Positions 12,601 to 22,375 of a stretch of 64,000 nt of DNA are shown here, piece after piece. The DNA comes from Bostrychus sinensis (taxonomy: Eukaryota; Chordata; Actinopteri; Gobiiformes; Eleotridae). Position numbers and translations under genes: made by a program. Each line of letters begins with the position of its first letter. The stretch's first letter is position 1. Below the pieces are notes generated by a model. The model had not been told where the DNA came from, searched no databases, and was given only the letters and a program-made list of their open reading frames with translations. The stretch is taken from NCBI GenBank assembly GCA_020698575.1, contig CM036254.1, positions 24,776,026 through 24,840,025 of the forward strand, in the 5' to 3' direction.

Positions 12601-15600
12601 ATTTGTACTTTAGTATTTTTTTAATCACTGTAGTTTTAGTGGGTCAATAATTGTAAAGGTATTCTATGCAGTAACTTCAAGTTGCATTAAATAGAATAAA
12701 TATGGATTGTTATCCTTTCTTTTGTCTTCTCCCTTTTGGGGCCACTGCCAAAAATCTGCATCCTAGAGTGCAGTGATTTGCATATTAATTTGGCATAAGT
12801 TTTATACTGGCACAATCTTCTCCATTTATCTTGGCTTGGGACTGGCACAGACTACACTATCTTGTGACCCTTTGTGGCTTAGAATAAATATTGATTGTAC
12901 AATGAAATAATTACTCTGTGTAACGTTATTTCTTGGTTGAATGACGTGATTGGCAAGCTTTGTTTACAAAAATGTTTCCTCCCCACATAGTGTACCTTTA
13001 ATTTTTCAACCTAACGAAGAACCACCCAACACGACTAGGACAGCAGTCTTTTACAGCTGAACGGAAAATGTCCAGACTTCCTCTGAATGACAGCGGGATC
13101 CTGCCCCTTGGCTAAATACTGTCCAGACCAGACAGACAGAGGCCGATCCGCCCAAAAACCATTCATGAGGAAGAGAGTGTGTTTGTGCTGTTGCTCTCTT
13201 TGTGCTCAAGACTGCCCCTGAGAGGACAAATGAATCAAATTGAAAGGAGTGAAGCATTTACCTGATGACTTCCCACTTGATTTTGACATGTTTAAGATAG
13301 CACGCTTAAGATAAGATGACAAAAGCAAATTAAAGTGGCATGGAGAGATCTGACAACCATCGCTCAATCAGTGCCTACTTGTCTAATCTTTTGAACTGTT
13401 TTGTTGCATTACCAGTATGTGTGCTTGTTCCATAAATAACATTCATCACTACTGTATTGTATTCTTTTTTATGTTCCACACCCAACAACATTCCAACCGT
13501 GGATACAATGTAACTATCTTTCCTGCTTTTATTTTTCTTTAAAAGCAATTTGCCACCACAAAATAGACATTACATCATACTGTTAAAGGTCCCCTATTAT
13601 GCTACATTGACTTTTTTGAGCTTTTAACCATGTTATAATGTTGTTTCCACCTCAAAAACATACCTGGAGTAGTATTTTGTTTCATTTATGCTCATTTGAG
13701 TAATCCTGTTTGCTGAGGCTGTGCCCTTCTCAAGAGCTGAAAATGCTCGGTTCGCACAGCTCTTTACATAGAAACATGAAACCAGGAAGTACTCCTGCAT
13801 TTTTCTAAAGCCCATACATTGTCGCTGGACTCGTTCTGATCATTTCAGCTGTTAAACTGTAGTGATGGCAGTTTATTTACCTCTTAGCATCATGTTGCTA
13901 ATAGCTGTGCTAAATAGCCATTTTATGCTCTGCCCTCCCGCTGTTGCCAGCAGGAGGTGACAGACACCTAATCGAAGCAAAGGCAAAGGCTCCCCAAAGA
14001 AAAGTGTTTTCCATACATATACATTATTTTAAGTTATAAAACATGAAATATGAATGTAAAGTTGTCCAAATCTTTTTTCAAAAAGCCTGAAAAAAGCTTA
14101 ATATAGGACCTTTAAGTTCACTTTAAATTTTTAAAGTTGTACTATAAAAACATCTGCAGGAATATGCACTTGGTATAAGTTAAATTGATAACATTGCAGT
14201 AAGATGACTGGGCATAAATCTCTCAACACCTGATATGTTTATATTTTTGTCACAGTTTCCCAAATTTTCTGGAAATAAGTTTGTACAATTGTATAAGTGT
14301 CTAGACAAATTTACTACTAGACACTTTGTAAGGTACCATTTTGTCCATTAACAGGTGGGTTAGATATTTTACTGGGCACAGACTAAGAGGGCGGACTTAG
14401 ACTCAAACGCAGTGTACTCTGGTGTAATGTGAAGAGTTTGGACATGTGAATTAGCTTGGTGCAGTCTGCTTAAGCACTACTGGAAAAGGTGCACTGGAGG
14501 CTGGCTCCTATACCCCAGTGCTGGTCGCCACCTGTTCAGAGGGCAAAGCATGCTATTATCTTCAGCACAAGAGAATCTGGCCCCTCAGGCTCAGGCCATA
14601 AAAAACAGTGGAGAATTTTCCTCCACGGGCAGAAGAGCAACTGTGAGAAAGCAGCAATCCCTCTCCAGCCTCTAGCCTTGGCCTCCTCCAGCTCTTAAAA
14701 ATATATGGCCTAAACCAACAATTACTATCATTAGTCATTCCATTCCAGTTGTCCATCAGTTTAATTTTTCCCCCGTCATTTGGCATGCAATAATGTCTCA
14801 CTGTTGGTTTTACTTGGGCACTTAATGATACATTTTCCTCCACACTGTGCTCTTGTTTAGCCAACATTTACTAACTGGACGTAGGTCTTAATCATCTTCT
14901 GTCTGCTAGACCGGTTGAACAAAAATCCCACCTACTGAAGTAATGACGCGTCTGTCAAAAGTGTTAAATCCACCTGATGATGCTGGAGTGTCTCAGGTGT
15001 TGTGGAAAGACTTGTGTTTTTTACTCATTCAATGTAGACCTCAAGTTGTCAGAAACTCTCAGGGGCCTCTTGAGTGATTGGCAGCCCGACTCTTCCTCCT
15101 CCTCCACACAACTCTTTATGGGACAAAGTAAAACACAAGTCTTGTTTAGCTCGTGTTGTCTTTATGCGCTGTTGCACCAAAACTACACTTACGACATGAC
15201 GTCCCACCCCAGACATTTACTAGGCCACCTATGATGGCAGCTTTCCACTTTTGTTGTAATGCAGTTTTCAGGGGGGGTCATTTTTCCTATGTTAGCTGAC
15301 ACATATGTAAGCTTACAATCCTATGAACCACATGCTCACACGTCCTGCTATCTGTGGTTGACTCCTCAGGCTGTCCCGGGGCAAAGAAAACAGAGTTCCT
15401 GACGAGTGTGCTTGACGCGCTGTCGACAGACATGGTGCACGCCGTCACAGATCCAGCATCCGCCGGAAGGTATGGCCCTTTGAAATGCACCTCTTTTTGA
15501 GCCTTTTCTCCTCATTCTTAGGGTGTTTTATACAGACATTTCTTACTTATGACAGCAGGTGGCCTTTGACATTTTATAGACACAACATTATCAAACATGT

Positions 15601-16826
15601 TCATCTCATTGCAAACACTGCTTTAACTACAACAGCAAGGCACTTATACTTTGTCTTTATTAATGTAAAATCAAAAAATGAATAAATTTTTGGTCCCAAA
15701 TTGAAATATTACAAGCCATGGTGTTTTTGTGTATTATAGATTATTATTATTCAAGGTGCCCAACTTTTGACACTGTATGCACAATTTTTAACACTTAACA
15801 CCTTCTGCTCATGCACAAATTTTAAGTTAGGATGTTTTGTCAGCTTGTCTAACCCACCACTAATCATTAATGTAAATATGTCTATTAATCAACCCTAATT
15901 CATTTATTACTTTACAACAAATAATAAACTGTGGTCTTGACTGTGTCTTACAGAATGGCTGAGCCCGACCCGAGCCACACTCTGGAGGAGCGGGTGGTGC
16001 ACTGGTATTTCAGTCAGCTCGATAAAAACTCCAGCGGTGACATCGGGAAGAAGGAAATTAAGCCCTTCAAACGGTTTCTTCGTAAAAAGTCCAAGCCAAA
16101 GAAGTGCGTGAAGAAGTTTGTGGAGTACTGTGACATTAGCAACGACAAGGCGCTGTCTCTACAGGAGCTGATGGGCTGCCTGGGGGTCACCAAAGAGGAA
16201 GGTGAGATTAGCTACACACACACATATGAAAAAGCATTGTACGCAGGCTGCAAATTAAGATGTTTCTCTTGAACCTTATTTATGACTATTATTATTTGTT
16301 CTTTCACAGCAGCCAAAACAGGCGACGGCTTGTCCTCCAGTAAACTTGTACGTAAACCTCCTCCTCTCCTCTTACACACTCAAATACTGTGTTAATGGTT
16401 GTAAAATAAAACAGTAGCACACTTAAGGTTGTATTTATATTGTATAAATGATTCTCTCCAGACATCAGGGCATCAGTGCACACATGAAAACATTTATTAT
16501 CATCATCTCTATATCAAATGTGTACAATGGATAGAACTGGAAACAATGTTATGGTCCTGTATATACTATTTATTTACTCTTGAAATTACATTTTTTTGGC
16601 CAATCAGATGAAGCACACTTAAAGAAATATATTAATGGCAAAAACCTTTTATAGCCATAGTGTTGTGACATAATCACCTGTTTCTCTGCAGTTTACACAC
16701 TATGCACCTTCTAATATTATGCATCTATTTGTAAATTGTTTCGACAACTAGTATTGATAACACACATATATCAAACTCATGTCATTTTATCTTTTTTGCC
16801 AGAATCCTTTGAGGAAACAAGGCTAA
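2408..16826 (+). CDS. smoc2: SMOC2, SPARC-related modular calcium-binding protein 2 (3' part, 8 coding exons)
   Basis: Eight exons with GT-AG borders and matching phases join into about 266 codons: 2408-2455, 4165-4239, 6860-7046, 7724-7806, 15370-15469, 15954-16201, 16310-16347 and 16803-16826. The order is an acidic linker, a thyroglobulin type-1 domain with six cysteines and the CWCV motif, a linker, an extracellular calcium-binding domain with two EF-hand loops (DKNSSGDIGKKE and DISNDKALSLQE), and a basic tail ending NPLRKQG. Family knowledge: SMOC proteins are secreted matricellular glycoproteins with an N-terminal follistatin-like domain and two thyroglobulin domains. Those N-terminal exons lie upstream of the window; the human protein is about 450 residues. 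SMOC2 is preferred to SMOC1 because the linker (YPTLWTEQ), the C-terminus and the DACT2 neighbour all match SMOC2. The longest intron shown is 7.6 kb and the shortest 108 bp. Confidence 0.95.
2577..2722. mobile_element. MITE with GTCGACCGATAT terminal inverted repeats
   Basis: The left end has agtcgaccgatat and the right end atatcggtcgacctct, its inverted counterpart, around about 145 bp of AT-rich, non-coding DNA. It is a short non-autonomous DNA transposon in a SMOC2 intron. I do not name the family. Confidence 0.65.
2802..3045 (+). repeat. Second copy of the minisatellite element and its flank
   Basis: This stretch aligns to 893-1110, including about 57 bp of sequence before the element start (ctgcaccttttatta, catatggcaaagttaa, accaaatgctttaccag) and the tcttttgcag-ttctgatttagttt body. 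Only a few TTTAGTCCTGG units are present here. Confidence 0.65.
3601..3634 (+). repeat. Poly-T tract (34 T)
   Basis: An uninterrupted T run in the intron between SMOC2 exons A and B. The open frames across it that encode poly-Phe are artefacts. Confidence 0.95.
4165..4239 (+). CDS. smoc2: SMOC2 exon B (YPTLWTEQ linker)
   Basis: Acceptor TTTCAG and donor GTGAGT bound 75 bases encoding DITSQYPTLWTEQVRSRQNN and a few more residues. The YPTLWTEQV-SRQN signature is recalled from vertebrate SMOC2 just before the second thyroglobulin domain. Confidence 0.92.
4465..4645 (-). mobile_element. tRNA-derived SINE with LINE-type tail
   Basis: On the minus strand it starts with a tRNA-like head, GGTGCAGGAGGTTAAGC, and a B-box-like GGTTTGATTCCC. 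It ends with GCTGTGGTGACCCCATAAGG and a GAGCAGCTGAAAAG tail. That tail matches the LINE end at the start of the window. It lies 226 bp downstream of SMOC2 exon B. Confidence 0.6.
4646..6859. other. smoc2: SMOC2 intron between exons B and C
   Basis: AT-rich and non-coding. At 5709 a tagggctgcacaatac motif resembles the start of a common fish hAT-type MITE, but no matching far end was located. Nothing else could be assigned. Confidence 0.5.
6860..7046 (+). CDS. smoc2: SMOC2 exon C (second thyroglobulin type-1 domain, main part)
   Basis: The 187-base exon encodes five of the six thyroglobulin cysteines: SSCDQE, VPDCAQGG, KPVQCHPSTG and YCWCV. The CWCV core is the hallmark of the fold. It ends at VDTGRPIPGTST plus two bases of an Arg codon, with donor GTGAGA. 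A translation that runs on into the intron is an artefact. Confidence 0.97.
7135..7723. other. smoc2: SMOC2 intron between exons C and D
   Basis: Non-coding, relatively C-rich around 7430-7560. The 132-codon open frame here has no recognisable domain and lies between two well-defined exons, so I read it as intron. Confidence 0.6.
7724..7806 (+). CDS. smoc2: SMOC2 exon D (end of thyroglobulin domain)
   Basis: An 83-base exon from acceptor TCACAG to donor GTAGGC. It encodes YEQPKCDINARAHP, with the sixth thyroglobulin cysteine in PKC, and continues to SRHLQ. The phase fits exons C and E exactly. Confidence 0.95.
8920..9430 (-). mobile_element. TTAA-flanked MITE, copy 1
   Basis: Bounded by TTAAAGGTCCTAGATTATG and its inverse ATAATATTGCCCCTTTAA, i.e. 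TTAA target sites with short inverted termini. Its right end, reverse-complemented, aligns with the left end of the 13583-14115 copy, so the two lie in opposite orientation. TTAA targets are typical of piggyBac and Kolobok elements; no transposase is present. Confidence 0.7.
9431..11100. other. smoc2: SMOC2 intron with diverged SINE
   Basis: A degraded copy of the SINE described at 27248 spans about 10665-10945 (gaggtcatgggtttaatcc head, catgcatgtgtt core, tgaatgaat tail). A perfect hairpin occupies 10053-10091. The rest is unassigned AT-rich DNA. Confidence 0.5.
10053..10091. repeat. Perfect 16-bp inverted repeat, 7-nt loop
   Basis: aaggaataaccccact at 10053-10068 is exactly mirrored by agtggggttattcctt at 10076-10091. 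No terminator or mobile-element context explains it. Confidence 0.8.
11105..11300 (-). mobile_element. LINE-tail-bearing retroposon fragment
   Basis: It carries the reverse-complement tail (tcggcctttccattctggtg, cagcacagcaaatc) followed by tgatttggcataagttttat and ttttatcctggcttgagg. The same blocks recur at 12712, 19770 and 48085 (minus) and at 12055 and 22300 (plus). Confidence 0.6.
11301..12054. other. smoc2: SMOC2 intron, no gene seen
   Basis: Contains a GC-richer block at about 11640-11840 with overlapping minus-strand open frames that show no domain. I see no supported feature; conserved non-coding sequence is possible. Confidence 0.4.
12055..12165 (+). mobile_element. LINE-tail-bearing retroposon fragment
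   Basis: Plus-oriented member of the same family: ccagccacagagggtcacaa, then cccaagctcgaataaat and gaagggcatccagtgtaaaa. The 3' tail itself is missing or degraded. Confidence 0.55.
12535..12710. repeat. Fragment of an AAGTACTTTTA-rich hAT-type MITE
   Basis: The sequence gttaagtactttcatttgtactttagta resembles the interior of the complete element at 55047-55626. The ends are degraded. Confidence 0.4.
12712..12890 (-). mobile_element. LINE-tail-bearing retroposon fragment
   Basis: The reverse-complement tail cttctcccttttggggccac is followed by tttggcataagttttat, ccatttatcttggcttggga and cttgtgaccctttgtggct. It is the cleanest intronic copy of the family. Confidence 0.6.
13583..14115 (+). mobile_element. 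TTAA-flanked MITE, copy 2
   Basis: Starts TTAAAGGTCCCCTATTATG and ends CTTAATATAGGACCTTTAA: inverted termini between TTAA sites, 533 bp, no transposase. Its interior (gtagtattttgtttcattt, ctaaatagccattttatg) recurs in a truncated copy at 39883-40083. Confidence 0.75.
14116..15369. other. smoc2: SMOC2 intron before exon E
   Basis: Largely unique sequence. 14370-14700 is GC-richer than its surroundings, with small open frames on both strands but no domain. No RNA or repeat identified. Confidence 0.45.
15370..15469 (+). CDS. smoc2: SMOC2 exon E (start of extracellular calcium-binding domain)
   Basis: A 100-base exon encoding GCPGAKKTEFLTSVLDALST, then DMVHAVTDPASAG. It follows a 7.6-kb intron and uses acceptor CCTCAG and donor GTATGG. 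The helix EFLTSVLDALSTDMVHA is the family-typical entry to the EC domain. Confidence 0.96.
15954..16201 (+). CDS. smoc2: SMOC2 exon F (EF-hand pair)
   Basis: A 248-base exon holding the calcium-binding core. It starts MAEPDPSHTLEERVVHWYF. EF loop 1 is DKNSSGDIGKKE, with D1, N3, S5 and E12 as ligand positions. A basic stretch KRFLRKKSKPKKCVKKF follows, then EF loop 2 DISNDKALSLQE. Cysteines in KKC, EYC and MGC are in the family arrangement. The internal Met is not a start codon: phase continues from exon E. Confidence 0.98.
16310..16347 (+). CDS. smoc2: SMOC2 exon G (38-bp mini-exon, basic tail)
   Basis: A small exon encoding AAKTGDGLSSSKL. The acceptor is a tandem CAGCAG, so use of the second site (exon from 16313) would drop one alanine. 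The donor chosen is GTACGT at 16348 because it keeps frame into the conserved last codons. A second GT four bases on (GTAAAC at 16352) would shift the frame. Confidence 0.82.
16803..16826 (+). CDS. smoc2: SMOC2 last coding exon
   Basis: After a TTTTTTGCCAG acceptor the sequence reads N-P-L-R-K-Q-G-stop. The human protein ends in the closely similar RQPRKQG (recalled), which fixes both frame and terminator. Confidence 0.9.
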   Translation, partial: NPLRKQG

Positions 16827-17270
16827 ACCATCTGCGACTGCCTCCTGTGTGGAGATTGTGCCCACTCCAATCGGCAACAATGGAAACCATAGTATTTGCA
16901 CTTTGTACTTTAAAATAAATGTAAATTCACTTTGTAGAAATAAGGTATTTAAACAGACTGCTGAATCTGTGAATGATGTAGTTAGCTTTTTATGTCCTGA
17001 CAAATTATTTAACACATACAATGTATGTGTCTTTGTGTTTCTGAAAGTATTCTTGTACAAGTTGTTCATGTTTGATGTTTTTTGTGCCCTTGTACTTTCT
17101 TTCGTGTTGATGATGTTGATGTAGTTATGTGCTCTCATGTACTGACCTATAGCAGCTCTCTCTTTGCTTTGTACAGCAGTTTACATCTTGTTTTAATCAG
17201 ACCGGATCATAAAACATGTTCACATGTATTTGTGTCATTAGAAATAAAGGTCTCTTTTATACATGTTGTG
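16827..17270 (+). other. smoc2: SMOC2 3' untranslated region
   Basis: AT-rich, non-coding, running from the stop to just past an AATAAA at 17243-17248. An earlier AATAAA at 16914-16919 lies only 88 bases after the stop and could give a very short 3'UTR. The cleavage point is inferred, not seen. Confidence 0.65.
17243..17248 (+). promoter_or_regulatory. smoc2: SMOC2 distal poly(A) signal AATAAA
   Basis: Canonical hexamer about 420 bases after the SMOC2 stop, followed within 35 bases by a GT-rich stretch (acatgttgtgcacgtctt). It is the better candidate for the main 3' end; the hexamer at 16914 is the alternative. Confidence 0.6.
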
Positions 17271-19769
17271 CACGTCTTAATGTCTTTAAGATGCTTAATT
17301 AGGTCGGCAAATTCCTCACATTCTCCCTAATCCAATTAGGCTCATATTAGTACGCCTTATATAAATCATAACACTAGTGCACAACGTGTTTCTATCTTTA
17401 ATGAAACACCTTGTTGACGGTGTTTAGGAGCCAAGACTTACTCATACATAGCAAACATTGTGTATCATCCCATTCTGACAAAGCCTGCCAGCTCCCCTGA
17501 GGCCACATTTCTGAATTGGAAAAACGGATGATACTCATTTCTGTTCTTGTCACAGATTTCCCACGTTGACTGAAGACAGATAAATGGACCAATCTCATCT
17601 GCGCGCAGGGCGAGTACCTATTAACAGGGCGTTATATGAGCTACAACATGTATTTGCATAAGCTATACTTAAATGTACACAGTAAACGTACACTTGAATG
17701 GATTCTTTCTTGAAGGAACAACATCGGGCTCAGGCCAGTCTTCACACATCACACTACTGTACATTGTTCAAGCTTATGTTGGAGTTACTTTGTTAAAGCC
17801 GTGGCTTTTCACACACAAAGCCCCCTATAGGCTTGAGCAAATGACCTGAGACTGACCTGCTCACTCAGGCTTAGCCCTTAATTTATGATTAACACATTGG
17901 TCTCCTTTTTGTGATATAATCCAGCCCAATGGTCTGGTTTTAACACCCCAGGAGAACTGTGAGCACAGATTAGGCCTGTCTGCTCTCAGAAGGTGGATTA
18001 GAGCTGGATCACCTCTGGCCTTCTTAAGCACCTTCAGCATCCACAGCAATAGAGTTCAGACCAACAAGCCCAGAGCCACAGACTTATCCCGCCTGCATAA
18101 GTTTTTCTTTTGTTTCCTTTATTCCACTTAGGTTTTATATACCTACTGTATTTGTATTTGTGACTAAACTAACCAAAATCTGGTCATAACCAAATCAAGA
18201 CCAGTGCATAATTAATTAAAATATACTAGGAAACCATTCAGTCCAAATGAAAAAGTTACCGTATGTTAGTGCTAGGAGAAGAAGAGTAGCAAAAAGTGGG
18301 TAAAATATTGAAATAACTGGCAGTTGAACTTGAACTAATTGGTGGTTGAATTTGAAGACAGCAGTTTTCCGTCCAGTCACAATAATGATCAATAATAAAG
18401 CTGTGGTCTGGGAAGGCCTTGATCTGAAAACCAGATGCTTCTATTTTTGAGACAAGACCAAATAACAATGTGTTCAATCGCAAGACCAGACCAAGACCTT
18501 TTTAAAGGCTAGGTAGATTTCCAGACAACTGTTTGCAAACAAACTTGGCTCGATCCCATCTCATCTTTTAGTGCTCATCATTAAACTGAAGTTCAAAATG
18601 CAGGTTTTTGAATGAACTCTACAAGGTCAACTTCCTTTCTTCATAAAGCTACTCCATTTAAACAAAGGAGGAAATTGGTTAAATAAACACTGGGTGGGTG
18701 CGTGGTGGCAGAGTGGTTACTATTCCTCGAACCAACTGACTATCCCGCTTAAGGCCCATTGTTGCTGAGATATTCAGCCCACTGTGAGGAATGGATTAAT
18801 AAAATATCAGATACAGACTATTCTAAAGACTATACTATACTGTTTGGAATAAAGTTGTATTGTGCAGCAATTAATTCATTTTTTAAATAAATTCCTGTTA
18901 ATTAGAGCTTTTAGACTGGTTCTGAGTAGCACTATCTTCCAGCCACATTCCTAATTTCTCCTCATGTTGTGGTTTACGTCTTATTAAAGGTGATTTTTAG
19001 CCACGGGCCTAGAACAATATTTGCTCTTCCCAAACATCTCTGAGAGGTTACAGGTGGAGCAGTGTCAAAGCCACATCTCACTGTTGCTTTAATTTAGCTT
19101 CATTAACCCATCTATCTCCTGCCAAACCCCGAGCTGCTGCCGACGATCAGCACAATGCAAACGGCTTGTCATGTGTGATTTCTGCTCTCTTGGGTTCAGA
19201 TGCACGTAAACACCTTTTACGATTTGGCTAAATGTCAGCGCACGGTTTTTCAAATATGTTCCCCTTGGACTGATGCCTGAACTGATGGAGTAGCTGAAGA
19301 AATGTATCCAAACCTTCTGGCCCAGGACATTTTGGTGAGGGCTGCCTCTTTTCCTGCTCCCCAGACCAGCTTCCTCGCTCTCCTCACTCACTCATGCACA
19401 CACACTGGCCCGGAACAGAGATACCATTGAGGCGGGTTTGTGGGCACAGTCTGTGTACTTAAATGGGCAGAAGCCGGCACCCGATCTCACCACTGGCAGA
19501 CCCTGAGGACCGCGAGCTCATGCAGAAATTACTGTCAGAAGTCATCAGTGTTTAATAGCCCCTGGGTCAGCCCTGCTGCCCCTCTGGACCTCAGTGAAGC
19601 ACTCACTACGATTAAATGACACTAAACAGAAAACAGAAAATTAAATTAATGTCTTTGTCTGAATTTATACATATAAATAAAAGAAGCAGGTCTACAGGCA
19701 TACAAACAAAAATATGAAAATCAGAGTTAGAAAGACACACATGCATGCATTGTATAGCTGAGATATCTT
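17271..19769. other. Intergenic DNA 3' of SMOC2
   Basis: No gene supported. Unique, GC-richer stretches at 17440-18060 and 19060-19600 are interrupted by a degraded SINE at about 18690-18810 (gtggtggcagagtggttact). TAATTAGG / CCAATTAGG homeodomain-type motifs cluster at 17297-17340. A 31-codon frame at 19463-19555 is discussed in the findings. Confidence 0.4.
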
Positions 19770-19935
19770 GAGTTTTTTTATTTCGGCTTGTCCCTTTACA
19801 AGGTGACCCAAGCAAATTATCTTTCTCATAGTGTGCAGTGATGCAACTTTTTGAATTTATCTGAGCTTGAGACCAGGCAGCACAAAGTGTACACTGGCTT
19901 GTGAGTCCTACGACTGGATAATAGAACATTACAGA
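19770..19935 (-). mobile_element. LINE-tail-bearing retroposon fragment
   Basis: cggcttgtccctttacaagg begins the reverse-complement tail; gtgtgcagtgatgcaac and tacactggcttgtgagtcc follow in family order. The open frame on the minus strand across it is not a gene. Confidence 0.5.
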
Positions 19936-20052
19936 AATAAAAATAAAAAAAATCTCTGGCAAATGGCCACTGCTAAAATGAGAAGCACAATTTTGGACCA
20001 AGACAGAATGCTTTGCTCCTTAATTGAATGTTATTTTCCTTGATGCATGAAG

Positions 20053-20520
20053 TTAAAGGTGCAGTGTGTGCTTATTGGTGGACCCTGCAAATAGCAATTC
20101 TGCATGTGAGCAACTACAGAAACCCTACAGGGACATACTGTTGAGTATTTAAATGTCTTAAACAACATTTTGTGGATGCAAAGAAAATAAATAAAGCACT
20201 TTGTATGAACAGGAAGAGAAAGTGATAAAACTTACAAATGGTTCTATAAGGCAATTTTTTAGACAAACTAATTCAAAGAGCACAGTCGCACAATAGCAGA
20301 GAGGTTAGCTTTCCTGCCACTCAGCAAAGAGGTTGTGGATAGTGAATCTAAATAGTCCCTGAATGAATGTGCAAATAAATAATTGCCTGCCTGTGTGTCT
20401 CTGTTCTAGTCCTGCGACTAACATTGTCCACACTGTAACCCACCTAAGGCCCATAGTTGATGAAAAGGTTCCAGCCATCGTCGATCCTTAAAGGGAATAG
20501 CAGAAGATGAGTAAATTAAT
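20053..20520 (+). repeat. TTAA-type MITE start followed by diverged SINE
   Basis: TTAAAGGTGCAGTGTGTGC at 20053 is a typical MITE terminus, though its partner end was not found. From about 20285 a degraded copy of the 27248 SINE family runs to 20515 (gaggttagctttcctgcc, caaagaggttgtgg, caacctaaggcccatagttg-like blocks). Confidence 0.45.
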
Positions 20521-22299
20521 AATGCAAAGACTGTTAATTTGAGGTGAGGAATATACATTTGGAAAGGAAATCAAGTACTTTTATGGTGGACTGAAGAAAT
20601 GCAAAGCATAGTCTGTCAGTTACATTTCTCCTTTATGGTCCACTTAAATTGGCAAGTTTAACTGTAACTGAAGTTCTCAATGCAAACATCTGGATCTCTG
20701 ACTAAACAGCAGGAGGGACGTCCTGCTCCCCCTGGTTCTGCCTCCTCTGGTGTGGCCCATAACCCCCTGCAGCAGCAGCTCTGGACATCACCAGTCAGTC
20801 CACTCGTAAATTAATTGCTGGAGAAGGTGTGACTTTTTAATGGAGCACTGCAAAAGCAAACAAATTGTGTTAAGTGTTGTGTGAGAAAGGCCGCACTTAC
20901 GACACACAAAGATCCTATTCAGAAACTCAATGATTTTAGTGGTTACACCTGACTGAAGGCAAACACAGATATTTACCAAGCCGGCCATGTGTGACCAATG
21001 GGTTTGAAAAGCCAAAACTTATAAAGACAGACAGAAATATCAGCTCATACCAGCAACGGTACCAAGTTTATATAACTAATGTTTTCTTCATGCTGCATTA
21101 GATATGGTAAGATAGATCCTTCTCTATATGCCCCAGTGCAGCCTGTGCCCAAATATGTCACACATTACAGAGAGGCATTGTTATTATATTATATCATTTA
21201 AATAGTCTTAGACACTTGGATAGTGCAAAACCCCTCCAAGACATTGGCTCTATCTTGCAATGGCGAAGATATCGTTCCCAGATCTGAAACTCTTGGACCT
21301 GATCCCAGTGGCAATTTCTCAGTGACTAAAATGAACCCCTAAAACCCCTAAAATGTCATAGAATAAATGGCTAAATATGCAGGGTGGAATTTCATACACT
21401 TGGAATTTCAATTAGGTTAAAAGTATGCTAGAATGCATAATTTCATGACTATGTCGTTCATTAATCATCTGTATCTCCAGCACACTTCCCTATCCTTTCA
21501 TAGCAGCACTGACACTGCACTGATGTCAAGCTTTAATGAATCTCTATGGGACCTCACCGAGCAGTTTTTTCACTACAAGGAAGCATGACAGTGATTGGAT
21601 AAATGAGACAAATTATCAATTCCTTGGACACTGAGCAACAATGGAAGTGAATAGGGCAGTGGGCTGGCTTTGATGCTGGCTGATGAATGATGATTGGTGG
21701 AACTGGCTAAAGCTTTTGACTCACCGCAAAACATACACTGGCATGGGAGCGAGAGCACTGAGTGCCACCCAGTGAGTAAAGCAATGTAATATACCTCATT
21801 TTCACTGTTTGCACATATTACACTTCAAAAAACAACAACTGAGTTACAATGTTATTGAGTTTGTGTCCTGTTTCAGGATTCCTTCAGGGACACTAGCCTG
21901 CCTGTTAGCCCAGCCATCTCAGCCAGCCCAGCACAATCACCAATTTTATAATTTAGACCTACATGAGCTTTCCCATTTTTGCAAGACCAGCCGTCGCCAC
22001 TGCAGCAATGAAGCCCTTATATGTTCAAGTGGTAAAAACACTAAAACCATCAGGAGCCAAACATGATCTACACAAAAAACTGATTATTTGTTCCCTTACT
22101 GACCCCTTGTGGCTGCAGTATGTTTGTGGCAGCTGGAATATCTTGATCTTGAAAAAATAAAATAAAAATTAAATTTACGAGTTATCTTGCCAACAAACCA
22201 ACAAACCATTCATTTATTTGCAGTGTGTAGCTAATGGGGCAATTTGATGACAACACTCCACTCTCGTTTAAATCTAGAATTAAAGCAGGGTACTTGAAG
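20521..22299. other. Intergenic DNA, no gene seen
   Basis: Mostly unique AT-rich sequence with a GC-richer patch at 20705-20800. Open frames up to 85 codons lack any domain. Confidence 0.45.
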
Positions 22300-22375
22300 C
22301 CTCAAGGGGTCTTAACCCAGTGTTCTTTGTGCTGATCCCAAGCCTGGATAAATGGAGAGGGATGAAAAACTGAAC
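22300..22375 (+). mobile_element. LINE-tail-bearing retroposon fragment (short)
   Basis: ggggtcttaacccagtgttc, cccaagcctggataaatgga: plus-oriented remnant of the family at 12055. Confidence 0.45.
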
